From the NCBI GenBank assembly GCA_030681135.1, contig JAUXXF010000015.1, positions 1-45,115 on the forward strand: 45,115 bases of DNA, read 5' to 3'. Under the pieces are notes generated by a model, which was not told the origin of the DNA, ran no database searches, and saw only the letters and a list, made by a program, of their open reading frames with translations. This DNA is from Chlamydiales bacterium. GTDB taxonomy: Bacteria > Chlamydiota > Chlamydiia > Chlamydiales > SM23-39. Each line of letters starts with the position of its first letter. Position 1 is the stretch's first letter. A program made the translations under genes and the position numbers. Of the stretch, positions 37,420 to 45,115 are shown piece by piece.

Positions 37420-38066
37420 AAGACTGTTACTTTATTAAAGCGATCGGCAAAAATGCAGAATTTATCAAAATGTTCCTCGTAAAAAATGACTCTTCTTGGA
37501 GATGGGAAGGAGTGATTCATGAAGTTCTTAGATCTTCCGATTCTACTAAGTCGAGAGAATTGTTTGACAAAGCAACCATCTCCTATGATGAAACGTCTGG
37601 TTATCGTGCGCAAAACCCTCAAAAGTATCTAGATGATATAAACATTCTACAAAAAGCGCTGATCAAAGAACCTGATCATCCTCGCTATACATTCTATTTA
37701 GCGCAAAGCTACCTACATGCCGGCTTTTCAGATCTCGCTTTAATGACTTATGAAAAAAGAGTTAAACTGGATGCAGATGGAGAAGAGGTTTTTTGGTCCT
37801 ACTATTGCATTGGGTGTCTAAGAGAAGAACTCGAGTATCCTCTAGCTTCTATCATTGAAGCCTTTTGCAAAGCTTATCAATGCAAGCCAGATCAGGCAGA
37901 GTCTCTCTATCTTCTGGCATCCCATCTTAAAGAGTATCCTTTTCTCGGTTATCTCATCGCAAACTATGCGAAAACTATCTCCGTACCGCAGACAGCCGCA
38001 CGCATGCAAGAGTGGATGTATCACAAGATTCCAGAGCTGTGCGCCGAATATGAGAAGGAGTTTTAA
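37416..38066 (+). CDS. Glycosyltransferase-like protein lacking the catalytic domain (TPR half), copy 2
   Basis: A 216-residue paralogue of the preceding protein. The same blocks appear in the same order: MFLVKNDSSWRWEGVIHEVL, RYTFYLAQSYLHAGFSDLAL, EVFWSYYCIGCLREEL and QAESLYLLASHL. It starts with ATGA overlap of the upstream stop, so translation is coupled. It also lacks the GT-A half. Its stop codon lies in the first bases of the palindrome at 38065. Confidence 0.65.
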   Translation: MKDCYFIKAIGKNAEFIKMFLVKNDSSWRWEGVIHEVLRSSDSTKSRELFDKATISYDETSGYRAQNPQKYLDDINILQKALIKEPDHPRYTFYLAQSYLHAGFSDLALMTYEKRVKLDADGEEVFWSYYCIGCLREELEYPLASIIEAFCKAYQCKPDQAESLYLLASHLKEYPFLGYLIANYAKTISVPQTAARMQEWMYHKIPELCAEYEKEF

Positions 38067-38229
38067 CTCACCTTACGCACACAGAGAGCCTTCAGGACTG
38101 TTTCAAAGCGTCGAAAATCGAATAGCGCAAAGTGGGTTGTATTCATTCAATACTACCCACTTTGCGCTATTCGATTTATCGACAGCTTTCAAACAGTCCT
38201 GAAGGCTCTCTGTGTGCGTAAGGTGAGTT
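38065..38229. repeat. Long perfect-arm palindrome between convergent genes
   Basis: AACTCACCTTACGCACACAG, AGAGCCTTCAGGACTGTTT and CAAAGC form a left outer arm of about 45 bases that is matched without gap on the right (to 38229). An inner pair CGAATAGCGCAAAGTGGGT / ACCCACTTTGCGCTATTCG continues the stem toward a small loop TGTATTCATTCAATAC. It fills the space between two facing stop codons (38064-38066 and 38231-38233) and is unrelated in sequence to family P. Confidence 0.85.
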
Positions 38230-38230
38230 T

Positions 38231-38566
38231 TTAAGCAAGAGCTCCCAAGACTCTCCCTCCAATGAGATGGAAATGTAGATGAAAGACAGATTGCCCAGCA
38301 TCTGGTCCGTTGTTCGTTAACAAGCGATACCCTTCCGCAATCCCCTTTTCCCCTGCAATCTGCTGCGCAACCTGTAGCATCTCTGCAATGATGGGCCAAT
38401 CTTCGGGCTGGACGTTTTGTAAGTCCTTAATCGGTTTTTTCGAAATAATCAACACGTGCACAGGCGCTACGGGATGAATATCTTCTATAGCCAAAACCTG
38501 CTCGCTCTCGAATACTTTTGTTGCGGGAAGTTTTCCTTCAATGATCAATCCAAATACTGTCGACAT
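38231..38566 (-). CDS. HIT-family nucleotide-binding protein
   Basis: A 111-residue histidine-triad protein, probably a purine nucleoside phosphoramidase of the HinT type. The triad is VFHLHFHLIGG near the C-terminus, and the N-terminal IEGKLPATKVFE and HPVAPVHVLIISKK are typical. The start at 38566 has AAGGAG four bases upstream; a longer frame from 38710 runs through the palindrome and is rejected. It lies downstream of the MYG1-family gene, an arrangement I recall from Chlamydia. Confidence 0.93.
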   Translation of the reverse strand: MSTVFGLIIEGKLPATKVFESEQVLAIEDIHPVAPVHVLIISKKPIKDLQNVQPEDWPIIAEMLQVAQQIAGEKGIAEGYRLLTNNGPDAGQSVFHLHFHLIGGRVLGALA

Positions 38567-38582
38567 AACACTCCTTCCTATT

Positions 38583-38754
38583 AGACCTCTTTCGAAACTA
38601 AGGTTCTGTCGATTTACGGGTTCTTTTGAGCCAAATTTCGTTTCTTTTTTTGGGGGGTAATATCGAGTTCCTGTATATGACCCCCCAAAAAAGAAACGAA
38701 ATTTGGCCAAAATAATCCCGCAAATCGACGAACCCTAAGTTTCGAAAGAGGTCT
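38583..38754. repeat. Family P palindromic element, copy 3
   Basis: The outer arms AGACCTCTTTCGAAACT and its right-hand match AGTTTCGAAAGAGGTCT bracket a core AAATTTCGTTTCTTTTTTTG and GGGGGT that pairs with ACCCCCC and AAAAAAGAAACGAAATTT. Both sides keep the TCGATTT-CGGG block, and the right has GGCCAAAATAATCC. It begins 16 bases before the HIT start and ends in the stop codon of the MYG1-family gene. Confidence 0.85.
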
Positions 38755-39625
38755 ATTCTAATGCGAGACGCGATGCGCGAATAGCGTCTTCTTTTGTTTC
38801 CCAAATAGAGATAAATCGTCCTTTGTGGCAAAAAATCGCCCCTGAAATCTTCGTTAACTCCTGCAACTGTTCGTCGCGAAGCCCCGCCCAGCTCTGAGGA
38901 AGGGGTTTGCGCATGTGCAATCGTTCATGATTAGAAGGAGGAACGGCTCGAAGTTTCCAATGTTTTCCTGCTGGCATCACGACAAATTGTGCAGGATGAA
39001 CCTCGCCACCCAGTTCAAAAAAATTATCCATCCAGGGAATTGCTTCATTAAAGACAATCACAGCGCCTGATTGCTTCATGGCCTCTTGGACAAGGTTGCG
39101 GCAAGCCGCTGTATATTTCATCCGCCTTCGCATTCGATCCAAATGACCCACAACAAAATCTACCGCTTCAAAAAATGCCTTATTCATCTCGTCTGAAGAG
39201 ACGTCGTAGACAATTGGCAAAAAATTGGAGACCACGTGAGAAAAAGAAGCCGTGCCTATCTCCGTTCTTGCAATCCCATTGTCATGTTGATCTACTCCCA
39301 AAACCAGTCCTTTATGAAAATGTTCATAGAGGTGATGGTCGACAAAAGACTTTTCTTTCAAGTACAAAAGAACCATTCCAGCACTGCTCATCGATCCTTG
39401 ATAATCTAATTGATGATGGTCAAACCTGCGCTGATCAGGATCATAAATCCCTCCTACATCACATACATAATCACATTTCTTTAACACCTCTGGATCGCGA
39501 GAGCGATGAACCTGAGAAAGATCGATGCAATCGAATAATAAAAGAAGAGAACAAGCCGTGACCTCATCAGCATGAAAGGAGCCGTCATGAGTACCAAAAC
39601 TGCGGGGAATAATAGAAGTTTCCAT
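38753..39625 (-). CDS. MYG1-family metal-dependent hydrolase (UPF0160)
   Basis: A 290-residue DHH-like protein. The N-terminal motif FGTHDGSFHADEVTACSLL and, further on, CDVGGIYDPDQRRFDHHQ are the metal-binding signatures of the MYG1/GAMM1 family, whose eukaryotic members act as 3'-5' RNA exonucleases. The C-terminal region (MPAGKHWKLRAVPPS, RKPLPQSWAGLRDEQLQ) is also typical. The TAG stop lies within the palindrome at 38583. An RNA target in this organism is inference. Confidence 0.9.
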   Translation of the reverse strand: METSIIPRSFGTHDGSFHADEVTACSLLLLFDCIDLSQVHRSRDPEVLKKCDYVCDVGGIYDPDQRRFDHHQLDYQGSMSSAGMVLLYLKEKSFVDHHLYEHFHKGLVLGVDQHDNGIARTEIGTASFSHVVSNFLPIVYDVSSDEMNKAFFEAVDFVVGHLDRMRRRMKYTAACRNLVQEAMKQSGAVIVFNEAIPWMDNFFELGGEVHPAQFVVMPAGKHWKLRAVPPSNHERLHMRKPLPQSWAGLRDEQLQELTKISGAIFCHKGRFISIWETKEDAIRASRLALE

Positions 39626-39703
39626 GATTTTCTTTTTTCTGTTAGACTAACAATTATAACCTTTCAATTCTATAGATTGAATGATTTTTTCTCAAGAGGT
39701 TCT

Positions 39704-40177
39704 ATGAAACTTACCAGTTCAGCGTTCTCAGAAGGAGGAGCAATTCCTATTAAATACACCTGCCAAGGAGAAAACATCAACCCTCCTCTACAGATCGAAA
39801 GAGTCCCCTCTTCGGCAAAATCTCTTGTGTTAATTATGGACGATCCAGACGTTCCTGCCTATATCCGTTCCGATCAGATGTATGATCATTGGATTGTCTT
39901 TAATATCCCCCCTTCAGTCCGTTCTATTGAAGAGAGCTCTGCACCGCAAGGTCTTTTAGGAAGAAGCACGAATGGGAAAAATGAATATGTCGGCCCCTGT
40001 CCTCCAGATCGGGAACATCGTTACTTCTTCAAACTCTACGCTCTTGATACAGAGCTTTCTTTAAAAGAAGGCGCCTCAAAACAAGAAGTAGAAAAAGCGA
40101 TGGAGGGTCACCTACTTGCACACACCCATCTTATGGGACGCTACAAGAAAGAGGTCTCTCATGGAAAGCTATCTTAA
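39704..40177 (+). CDS. YbhB/YbcL family (PEBP-like) protein
   Basis: A 157-residue protein of the Raf-kinase-inhibitor / phosphatidylethanolamine-binding fold. It has AIPIKYTCQGENINPPLQI near the N-terminus, VLIMDDPDVPA with the pocket aspartates, YDHWIVFNIPP and the GPCPPDREHRYFFKLYALD stretch. The start at 39704 has AAGAGG just before it, and the longer frame upstream is rejected. Bacterial members have no agreed function. It overlaps the next gene by 17 bases, so the pair is probably co-translated. Confidence 0.92.
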   Translation: MKLTSSAFSEGGAIPIKYTCQGENINPPLQIERVPSSAKSLVLIMDDPDVPAYIRSDQMYDHWIVFNIPPSVRSIEESSAPQGLLGRSTNGKNEYVGPCPPDREHRYFFKLYALDTELSLKEGASKQEVEKAMEGHLLAHTHLMGRYKKEVSHGKLS

Positions 40178-42287
40178 CGCACATCACTACGATCTCGTAA
40201 CACCTGACGGTTTAATCACTGACATTCAATGGATCAGCGACACAAAAAGGGTTGCGACTGTATGCATCAAACATATCTCTCCAGCTTTTATCGGCTATGA
40301 GATTGAACCCCAACTTGTCTATTTTAACGTTAAAAGCACATTAGCCCAGCTAGGAATCAATGGAGTTGGAATTGATTATGAATGGGACCGCTCCCAAGGA
40401 TTATGTTATGTGAAAGTAGAGCTGATTGCCTTAGGAGAACTTGCTAAAGCGATGCTCGCCCTTTTACGAACTGGAGCTTACATTGGCAAGATATTTGCTG
40501 CCGACGAGCGAAGAAGAGTCCGAGATCCCGATTATCTCATGCGAATGTTCGGCAGATCCGATCGGAAAGGAAGGCCTCTCTTATCTCTCGGAGGACTAGA
40601 GGGAAGCCGCTCTTTGATTTTAGAGAAGATAGGCGGAAGAACTGTCGCGTTCATCTCCTTGCTAGATGGTGTCATCAACTATGAGCCGACTATTTATGGG
40701 CTACTTCCCATTTTAGCAAAAGCGCTGATGAAGAACCTCTCTCAAACAAGGCAGCTTATTCATCTCGATCATTACCTAGAACCCGCGTTAGCGCGCCTCA
40801 GCACTCCTGGACAAACTCTACTTGTTCGAACAGCGCCTCTACATATCCGCACTGTGTATGCCCGCGTGGTAGATCATTTGCTCCCCAAAGGCTATCACCA
40901 TTTTAGTGCGAATGTACTCCAGCCAGATACGTTTGATTCAGGGGACATTTATGAGCTCTATGGAGCCAGCAACCAAATTATCGATGATATCCCTCTTGAA
41001 TTTTACACTCTAGAGCCTCATCGTGAGCACATATTTTTTTCTGATAGAGACCAGTTACAAACAGCTTTAGAAAATCCAAAAAGCCTGTTTGAGGCCTTTG
41101 CCACAGCACCGGAGCCCAAAAATCATCTTGCAGCGATTTTTGTCGTGAAAGGAACCCAGCTTTTGCATTTACAATCAACAGATTGGATCATCCGAGACCC
41201 TTATAAATATGAATTTCCAGGACTTGCCCATCCTGCAAGACAGACTCTTGTCGTGGAAAAATATATTGAGCACCAACCTGCCTATCCCTTTTTACAAGCG
41301 ATTGAAAACGGCCTGATTACCTCCCAAGGCATTTTATTATGTCGTCATTTTCCGACTCCTCTTCTCAAAAGAATGTTACTGAGCGATCTTGTACAACGCT
41401 GTCTCAAGAGAATCTACTTTCAATACCCCTCAGCTACACATGGCGATTTTTTTTCTCAAGAAGATCGCGCCATGCTCGTCGATCTAGCTAAATTCGGCAT
41501 TCCTGTGTTCTGGGTTGATCATGCGACAGGAAAAATCCTCCAATACTCTTTTAAAACCGATAAAGAAACAGGGATGTTTGTCCCCTTGCCTCTCGTTGAA
41601 GATTTCCGAAAAGCAACTGTCTTTGGAGTTTATGGATCGAATCTGATGGAAGGCAATTTTGAAAAGGAGCTTCGAACCCTTTTATCAGGCGTCTTGGAGA
41701 TGAGAGATCAAGCCAACCATCCTCTTCTTTGCAAAGGAACGCCACTTGCTGTAGTTACCGGAGGAGGCCCGGGCGCTATGGCTCTTGCCAATCGAGTCGC
41801 CAGATCTCTCAATATCCTCTCTTGCGCAAACATCGTCGATTTTAGACCCAAAGACGGTAGCGTCGTCAATGAACAAAAGCAAAACGAATATATCGATGGA
41901 AAAATGACCTATCGGCTCGATCGTCTTGTAGAAAGACAAGCAGAGTTTTATCTCGATTTTCCTATTTTGCTTCCTGGAGGCATCGGCACTGATTTTGAGT
42001 ACGCTTTAGAAGAAGTGCGTCGAAAAACAGGCGGGTGCCCAGCCAATCCGATCCTCCTTTTTGGAGAAGAGGCTTATTGGCGTGAAAAAGTAACCTCCCG
42101 ATTCCGACTCAACTGCGCAACCGGAACAATCAAAGGATCGGAGTGGATCAGCAATTGTTTTTATTGCGTCCAAACGGCCAAGCAAGGCCTGGCCATCTAC
42201 AAAAAGTTCTTTGAAGGAAAACTGCTTATTGGAAAAGAAGGCCCCGTCTACGAAGAAGGGTTTTGCACTTTTAAAAGCCGTAGTTAA
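40161..42287 (+). CDS. Large protein with LOG-like C-terminal domain
   Basis: A 708-residue protein started at the ATG at 40161, which has AGAGGTCTCTC upstream. The C-terminal part contains VTGGGPGAMALANRVA (about residue 533) and LPGGIGTDFEYALEEVRR (about 604), the two nucleotide-binding signatures of the LOG / lysine-decarboxylase-like Rossmann family, though the usual PGGxGTxxE is here PGGIGTDFE. The N-terminal 500 residues are unrecognised; they include HISPAFIGYEIEPQLVYFN and a Ser/Arg-rich stretch. LOG proteins hydrolyse nucleoside 5'-monophosphate ribosyl bonds; a similar reaction here is inference. Confidence 0.7.
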   Translation: MESYLNAHHYDLVTPDGLITDIQWISDTKRVATVCIKHISPAFIGYEIEPQLVYFNVKSTLAQLGINGVGIDYEWDRSQGLCYVKVELIALGELAKAMLALLRTGAYIGKIFAADERRRVRDPDYLMRMFGRSDRKGRPLLSLGGLEGSRSLILEKIGGRTVAFISLLDGVINYEPTIYGLLPILAKALMKNLSQTRQLIHLDHYLEPALARLSTPGQTLLVRTAPLHIRTVYARVVDHLLPKGYHHFSANVLQPDTFDSGDIYELYGASNQIIDDIPLEFYTLEPHREHIFFSDRDQLQTALENPKSLFEAFATAPEPKNHLAAIFVVKGTQLLHLQSTDWIIRDPYKYEFPGLAHPARQTLVVEKYIEHQPAYPFLQAIENGLITSQGILLCRHFPTPLLKRMLLSDLVQRCLKRIYFQYPSATHGDFFSQEDRAMLVDLAKFGIPVFWVDHATGKILQYSFKTDKETGMFVPLPLVEDFRKATVFGVYGSNLMEGNFEKELRTLLSGVLEMRDQANHPLLCKGTPLAVVTGGGPGAMALANRVARSLNILSCANIVDFRPKDGSVVNEQKQNEYIDGKMTYRLDRLVERQAEFYLDFPILLPGGIGTDFEYALEEVRRKTGGCPANPILLFGEEAYWREKVTSRFRLNCATGTIKGSEWISNCFYCVQTAKQGLAIYKKFFEGKLLIGKEGPVYEEGFCTFKSRS

Positions 42288-43524
42288 AGTTAAACTCGAA
42301 ATAATGGGTACGCAGTTTAGCAAACTGCCCTTCTAACGAATATCCATGGTGATACCCTACATAAAGACGCATTTTCCGTCCGATCCCTTGGAATTTTGAG
42401 ATCTCATAACCAGCCCGGTAGGTTCCGTCAAAATTCCAATCCAGCTGCTGTAAATTACGCCACTGCATGGCCAAGAAAAACGTGCCGTACAGACGATAAT
42501 AGTAGAATTTCTGACCAAAGAACCTCACCTCTGTTCCATACTGAAGGTACAAAGGCTGCCAACGATAGGTCGGATCGCTATGGACATAGGCTCCCGGAAA
42601 AGCATAGAGTCGAACAGCCTCTGTCACCTGATAGGAAGCTGCAAAATCGATCGCCTCAATACTCGGGTTTACACGAACGACGTCTGGGTGATTGACCATG
42701 TATTCATCGCCCAAGTGACCTGAAATGTGATATCCCCTTAAGCGAAATGACCATCTATCTCTTGCGTAAGTAATCGGGATGCCCACATAAAAGTCTGTAT
42801 TTACAAGCTCTGTGCCTCCTCCAATGTTAGGATGAGGGTCCATATTGAATACCGACCAAATCCCCGCTTCAATCCCGACCTGCAAATCTCCGTGCCACAG
42901 CACATCGAGCCATCGATAAATCGGAAAATCATCACCGAGAGAAAAGTTTACAGTCTTCACTCCAATGACATGGTCCCCACTTCTATATCCCAAAGAATAG
43001 GTCGCATTTCTCGGGTCTGCAATCAATGGCAAAAAGAGTTCCGTCATTTGAGGGAACCAGATACCAGGGACTTGAGGGCGTCTCACATATTTTTCTCTCA
43101 GTTCCTCATCTTTTACAGGAACTTCTTCTAAAATGAGAACCTCTTTGACACCAGGAACGTCCTTTACAAAAGAAACAATCGAATTAGCAATCAACCGATT
43201 TTTAGGCAAATTAGCAAGCCAGATTTTTCTATTCTTGACTAAGACGACGACTCGATATTCTGAGTAGTGCATATCGACCAACGCCTGAATATACCCTTCA
43301 AAATAAGGATCTGTCACAGTGGACACATCCGTCGGCATCCCGTCGCCGCGTGTGAGGACAACAGCTACTTCGTCTTCACACTCGGAACTCGCTCCAAATA
43401 ATGGAACAATCTTTGATGGAGGAAGAGACTTATGTTCTGGTTCAAGGAAATCCTCTTCAATGAAAACAGAGCCATGCAAAACAAAACCGGAACAAAGAAA
43501 ACAGATAAGCGCTAAAGATTTCAT
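42271..43524 (-). CDS. Exported DUF1207-type protein
   Basis: A 417-residue protein with a signal peptide (MKSLALICFLCSGFVLHGSV). Residues about 75-145 look like a BON-type alpha/beta module (YIQALVDMHYSEYRVVVLVKN ... GVKEVLILEEVP, split here). From about 160 on the sequence is strand-rich and aromatic (FYVGIPITYARDRWSFRLRGYHI), ending HYFEFNFNYGF with a C-terminal Phe, as in outer-membrane beta-barrels. This C-terminal part fits DUF1207. The 3' end overlaps the facing gene by 17 bases. Confidence 0.75.
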   Translation of the reverse strand: MKSLALICFLCSGFVLHGSVFIEEDFLEPEHKSLPPSKIVPLFGASSECEDEVAVVLTRGDGMPTDVSTVTDPYFEGYIQALVDMHYSEYRVVVLVKNRKIWLANLPKNRLIANSIVSFVKDVPGVKEVLILEEVPVKDEELREKYVRRPQVPGIWFPQMTELFLPLIADPRNATYSLGYRSGDHVIGVKTVNFSLGDDFPIYRWLDVLWHGDLQVGIEAGIWSVFNMDPHPNIGGGTELVNTDFYVGIPITYARDRWSFRLRGYHISGHLGDEYMVNHPDVVRVNPSIEAIDFAASYQVTEAVRLYAFPGAYVHSDPTYRWQPLYLQYGTEVRFFGQKFYYYRLYGTFFLAMQWRNLQQLDWNFDGTYRAGYEISKFQGIGRKMRLYVGYHHGYSLEGQFAKLRTHYFEFNFNYGF

Positions 43525-43591
43525 ATAACGTGCCTTTTTTTTCGTTATACAATCTCACTCATTATGCGCCAATAAAAAAACCAAAAGAAAA

Positions 43592-44761
43592 CTATATTGC
43601 TATTGAGCGCTTTCGATATAAACGCAACCCGCTATAAAAACAGCAAAGAGCCCCTATAGTCAATACAACCACAGGGCCAAAAGTGACTGCAAGCAAACCT
43701 CCCAAGGAAGGACCAACAGCTCCTCGAATGCCTGCTAAAACGACATTGACGCCTGTGTACCTTGAGCTGTCCTCGCCTCCAGCAAACACAGGTCCCGACA
43801 TATTCCAGACTAAATGACTCCCCCCTTGTCCAACGCCATACAAAAAGTAAGCGCCATAGAGCCACCAACTGTTAAATAAAGACAAGGCCAAACAAACGGG
43901 AAATAATCCTACAATCAAAAACACGACACTTGCCAGCTGATCCATGGAGACTTTATTGATCCATCGAGACCAAAAAGGAGAAGAAAGAGCAAACCCCAAG
44001 CCTTTAGCGATCGATAAAGCAACAGCCATCTCTAAATAAGAGATTTTCAAATCATCGACTGCGAACATGGGCAATGCAGGCTGAATGAGCATAATGCCAA
44101 ATCCACAGAGCATAAAGCCCCACTGAAATCTGGCAAAATCAGGACGATCTCTGATGAGCTGCCAACTGTCGCGCCAAGGCTTTACCAGCAGCTTTTTCCA
44201 GGATGTTTTTTCTCCTTTTTCAGAGCTTGCAACGGGAATTTTCGACTGCACCCAAAGACTGCAAAGGCCGATCAAAGAAGCTCCGAAAAAGCAGATTTTC
44301 CAAAGGCCACTATCTAGATCCAATAACTTTCCAACGGCGAGCGAGAGTCCTACTCCCTCTATGTATCCCAGAGCTGAACTAATCGCAAACATCCGATCTC
44401 TTGTTACCGGCATATTGCGCTTTAAAATTTCGACCCAAGAAGGGATAGCAGCTCTATAAAAGAACATATAATTCACAGCAGCTGCCGCCAAAAACCAAGT
44501 GCTGTCTACCCAGGGACAAAGTAAGAAAGGGGCCCTCATAAAAAATCCGGCCCAAAGGACATTTTTTCTAAGACAGCTTGCCTTCCAATAAAAAGATAAA
44601 ATGGTGACTACCGGCTTTAGCATCGTTACTAAAGAGATTAAAAACGCAGACGCGCCGAGATCTTTGTATAGAATAAATACAATAAACCCATAAAGAGTAA
44701 ATAAAGGCTCACTGAGCAAATTACTCCAAACAAGGGCTCTACCTGTAATTTTTTCATTCAT
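43592..44761 (-). CDS. Major facilitator superfamily transporter
   Basis: A 389-residue integral membrane protein with about 11-12 hydrophobic helices and short loops. It has the typical two-half layout with a charged central loop (about 175-200: KIPVASSEKGEKTSWKKLLV). The C-terminal half (YGVGQGGSHLVWNMSGPVF) keeps Gly/Pro-rich MFS features. No motif that fixes a substrate is visible. The gene follows the DUF1207-type gene's upstream region by 67 bases and runs the same way, so the two may be one transcript. Confidence 0.8.
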   Translation of the reverse strand: MNEKITGRALVWSNLLSEPLFTLYGFIVFILYKDLGASAFLISLVTMLKPVVTILSFYWKASCLRKNVLWAGFFMRAPFLLCPWVDSTWFLAAAAVNYMFFYRAAIPSWVEILKRNMPVTRDRMFAISSALGYIEGVGLSLAVGKLLDLDSGLWKICFFGASLIGLCSLWVQSKIPVASSEKGEKTSWKKLLVKPWRDSWQLIRDRPDFARFQWGFMLCGFGIMLIQPALPMFAVDDLKISYLEMAVALSIAKGLGFALSSPFWSRWINKVSMDQLASVVFLIVGLFPVCLALSLFNSWWLYGAYFLYGVGQGGSHLVWNMSGPVFAGGEDSSRYTGVNVVLAGIRGAVGPSLGGLLAVTFGPVVVLTIGALCCFYSGLRLYRKRSIAI

Positions 44762-44884
44762 AAGGAAAGCAGCTCTACAATCTCATCCAGTTTACCCCAG
44801 CTCGCATTTTCTTAAAACATAAAGTATCTTATTCTCTATTAGTGGGTTATAATTGCCAAAAAAATCTTTATCGCAAAAAACCCC

Positions 44885-44913
44885 TTGCAAATCAGTCAAA
44901 TCTACGCTACACT
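44885..44913 (+). promoter_or_regulatory. Probable promoter of the CAT tRNA
   Basis: TTGCAA and TACACT are 17 bases apart and end 25 bases before the tRNA. Nothing else is seen between the MFS start (44761) and this site. Confidence 0.55.
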
Positions 44914-44938
44914 CCTCCTCTTATCTAAGATATCTCAA

Positions 44939-45011
44939 GGGGCAATAGCTCAGCGGTTAGAGCAGCGGACTCATAACCCGTCGGTCTCTGGTTCAAATCC
45001 AGGTTGCCCCA
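44939..45011 (+). tRNA. tRNA with anticodon CAT (elongator Met or Ile2)
   Basis: The acceptor GGGGCAA/TTGCCCC, D arm, anticodon loop CTCATAA and T arm with GGTTCAAATCC give a full cloverleaf, discriminator A, no encoded CCA. The loop-closing pair of the anticodon stem is A31-C39, a mismatch. Both elongator Met and lysidine-modified Ile2 tRNAs carry this loop, so the amino acid is left open. Confidence 0.9.
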
Positions 45012-45034
45012 TTCTCTAACTCACAAGGATGACT

Positions 45035-45091
45035 ATGGACGATGATTTGAAAAAATACTGCGAGGAAGCTTCAATGAAATGGTATGGTTGA
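45035..45091 (+). other. Short ORF after the tRNA, possibly a gene start
   Basis: ATG at 45035 with AAGGATGACT upstream opens an 18-codon frame (MDDDLKKYCEEASMKWYG) ending in TGA at 45089-45091. It may be a peptide, or the first part of a gene that continues past the edge in another frame. The window ends 24 bases later. Confidence 0.3.
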
Positions 45092-45115
45092 GGTTCCCCC
45101 GTTGGACTCTCAATC

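Noticed and set aside
38567..38710. Longer HIT protein starting at 38710
   Set aside because: The extra codons lie in the palindrome and the ATG at 38566 has a strong ribosome binding site.

Overview
The window looks like chromosomal DNA of a Chlamydiota bacterium, most likely an environmental or amoeba-associated (Parachlamydiales-type) chlamydia. The evidence is gene order: a V-type ATPase operon (E, DUF2764, A, B, D, I, K), a transaldolase gene beside rpoC, and the block infA / tRNA-Thr / tuf / tRNA-Trp / secE / nusG / rplK / rplA / rplJ / rplL / rpoB / rpoC. From memory this matches Chlamydia, but here it is interrupted by extra unrecognised genes, a BTB-domain gene and many palindromic intergenic repeats. 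No ribosomal RNA, integrase, transposase or CRISPR array was seen.

Layout. 1-1680: a tandem duplication of an unrecognised gene, with one copy cut by the window edge. 1730-1929: a dodecin gene broken by a 2-bp frameshift, then a 38-bp perfect inverted repeat at the 3' end of fumC. 2036-10900 (minus): V-ATPase operon followed by fumC. 11072-14670 (plus): BTB/POZ protein, a small unknown, then four small exported or membrane proteins. 14683-15639: transaldolase. 15756-16854: two orphan genes bracketed by inverted copies of a ~39-bp sequence. 16959-30266 (minus): RNA polymerase, ribosomal protein, EF-Tu and IF-1 block with two tRNAs. 30538-33563 (plus): a SufE-like protein and two unknown proteins with N-terminal hydrophobic segments. 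33547-36467 (minus): M24 aminopeptidase and an exported HEAT-repeat protein. 36622-38066 (plus): two paralogues resembling only the C-terminal half of a TPR glycosyltransferase. 38231-39625 (minus): HIT and MYG1-family proteins. 39704-42287 (plus): YbhB/PEBP protein and a large protein with a LOG-like C-terminus. 42271-44761 (minus): DUF1207-type exported protein and an MFS transporter. 44939-45011: a tRNA with anticodon CAT.

The most unusual content is non-coding. At least two families of 150-175 bp near-palindromic elements are present: family P at about 13008, 32176 and 38583, plus a solo end near 30979; family M at 16162 and, inverted, at 25070. There are also unrelated long hairpins at 1941, 25290 and 38065. 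Family P and the 38065 and 1941 hairpins sit right against stop codons, and one supplies the last codons of a protein. One M element plus a second inverted repeat separates rplL from rpoB inside the transcription/translation operon. All alignments were made by eye; family names rest on recognised motifs and remembered families, not on searches.
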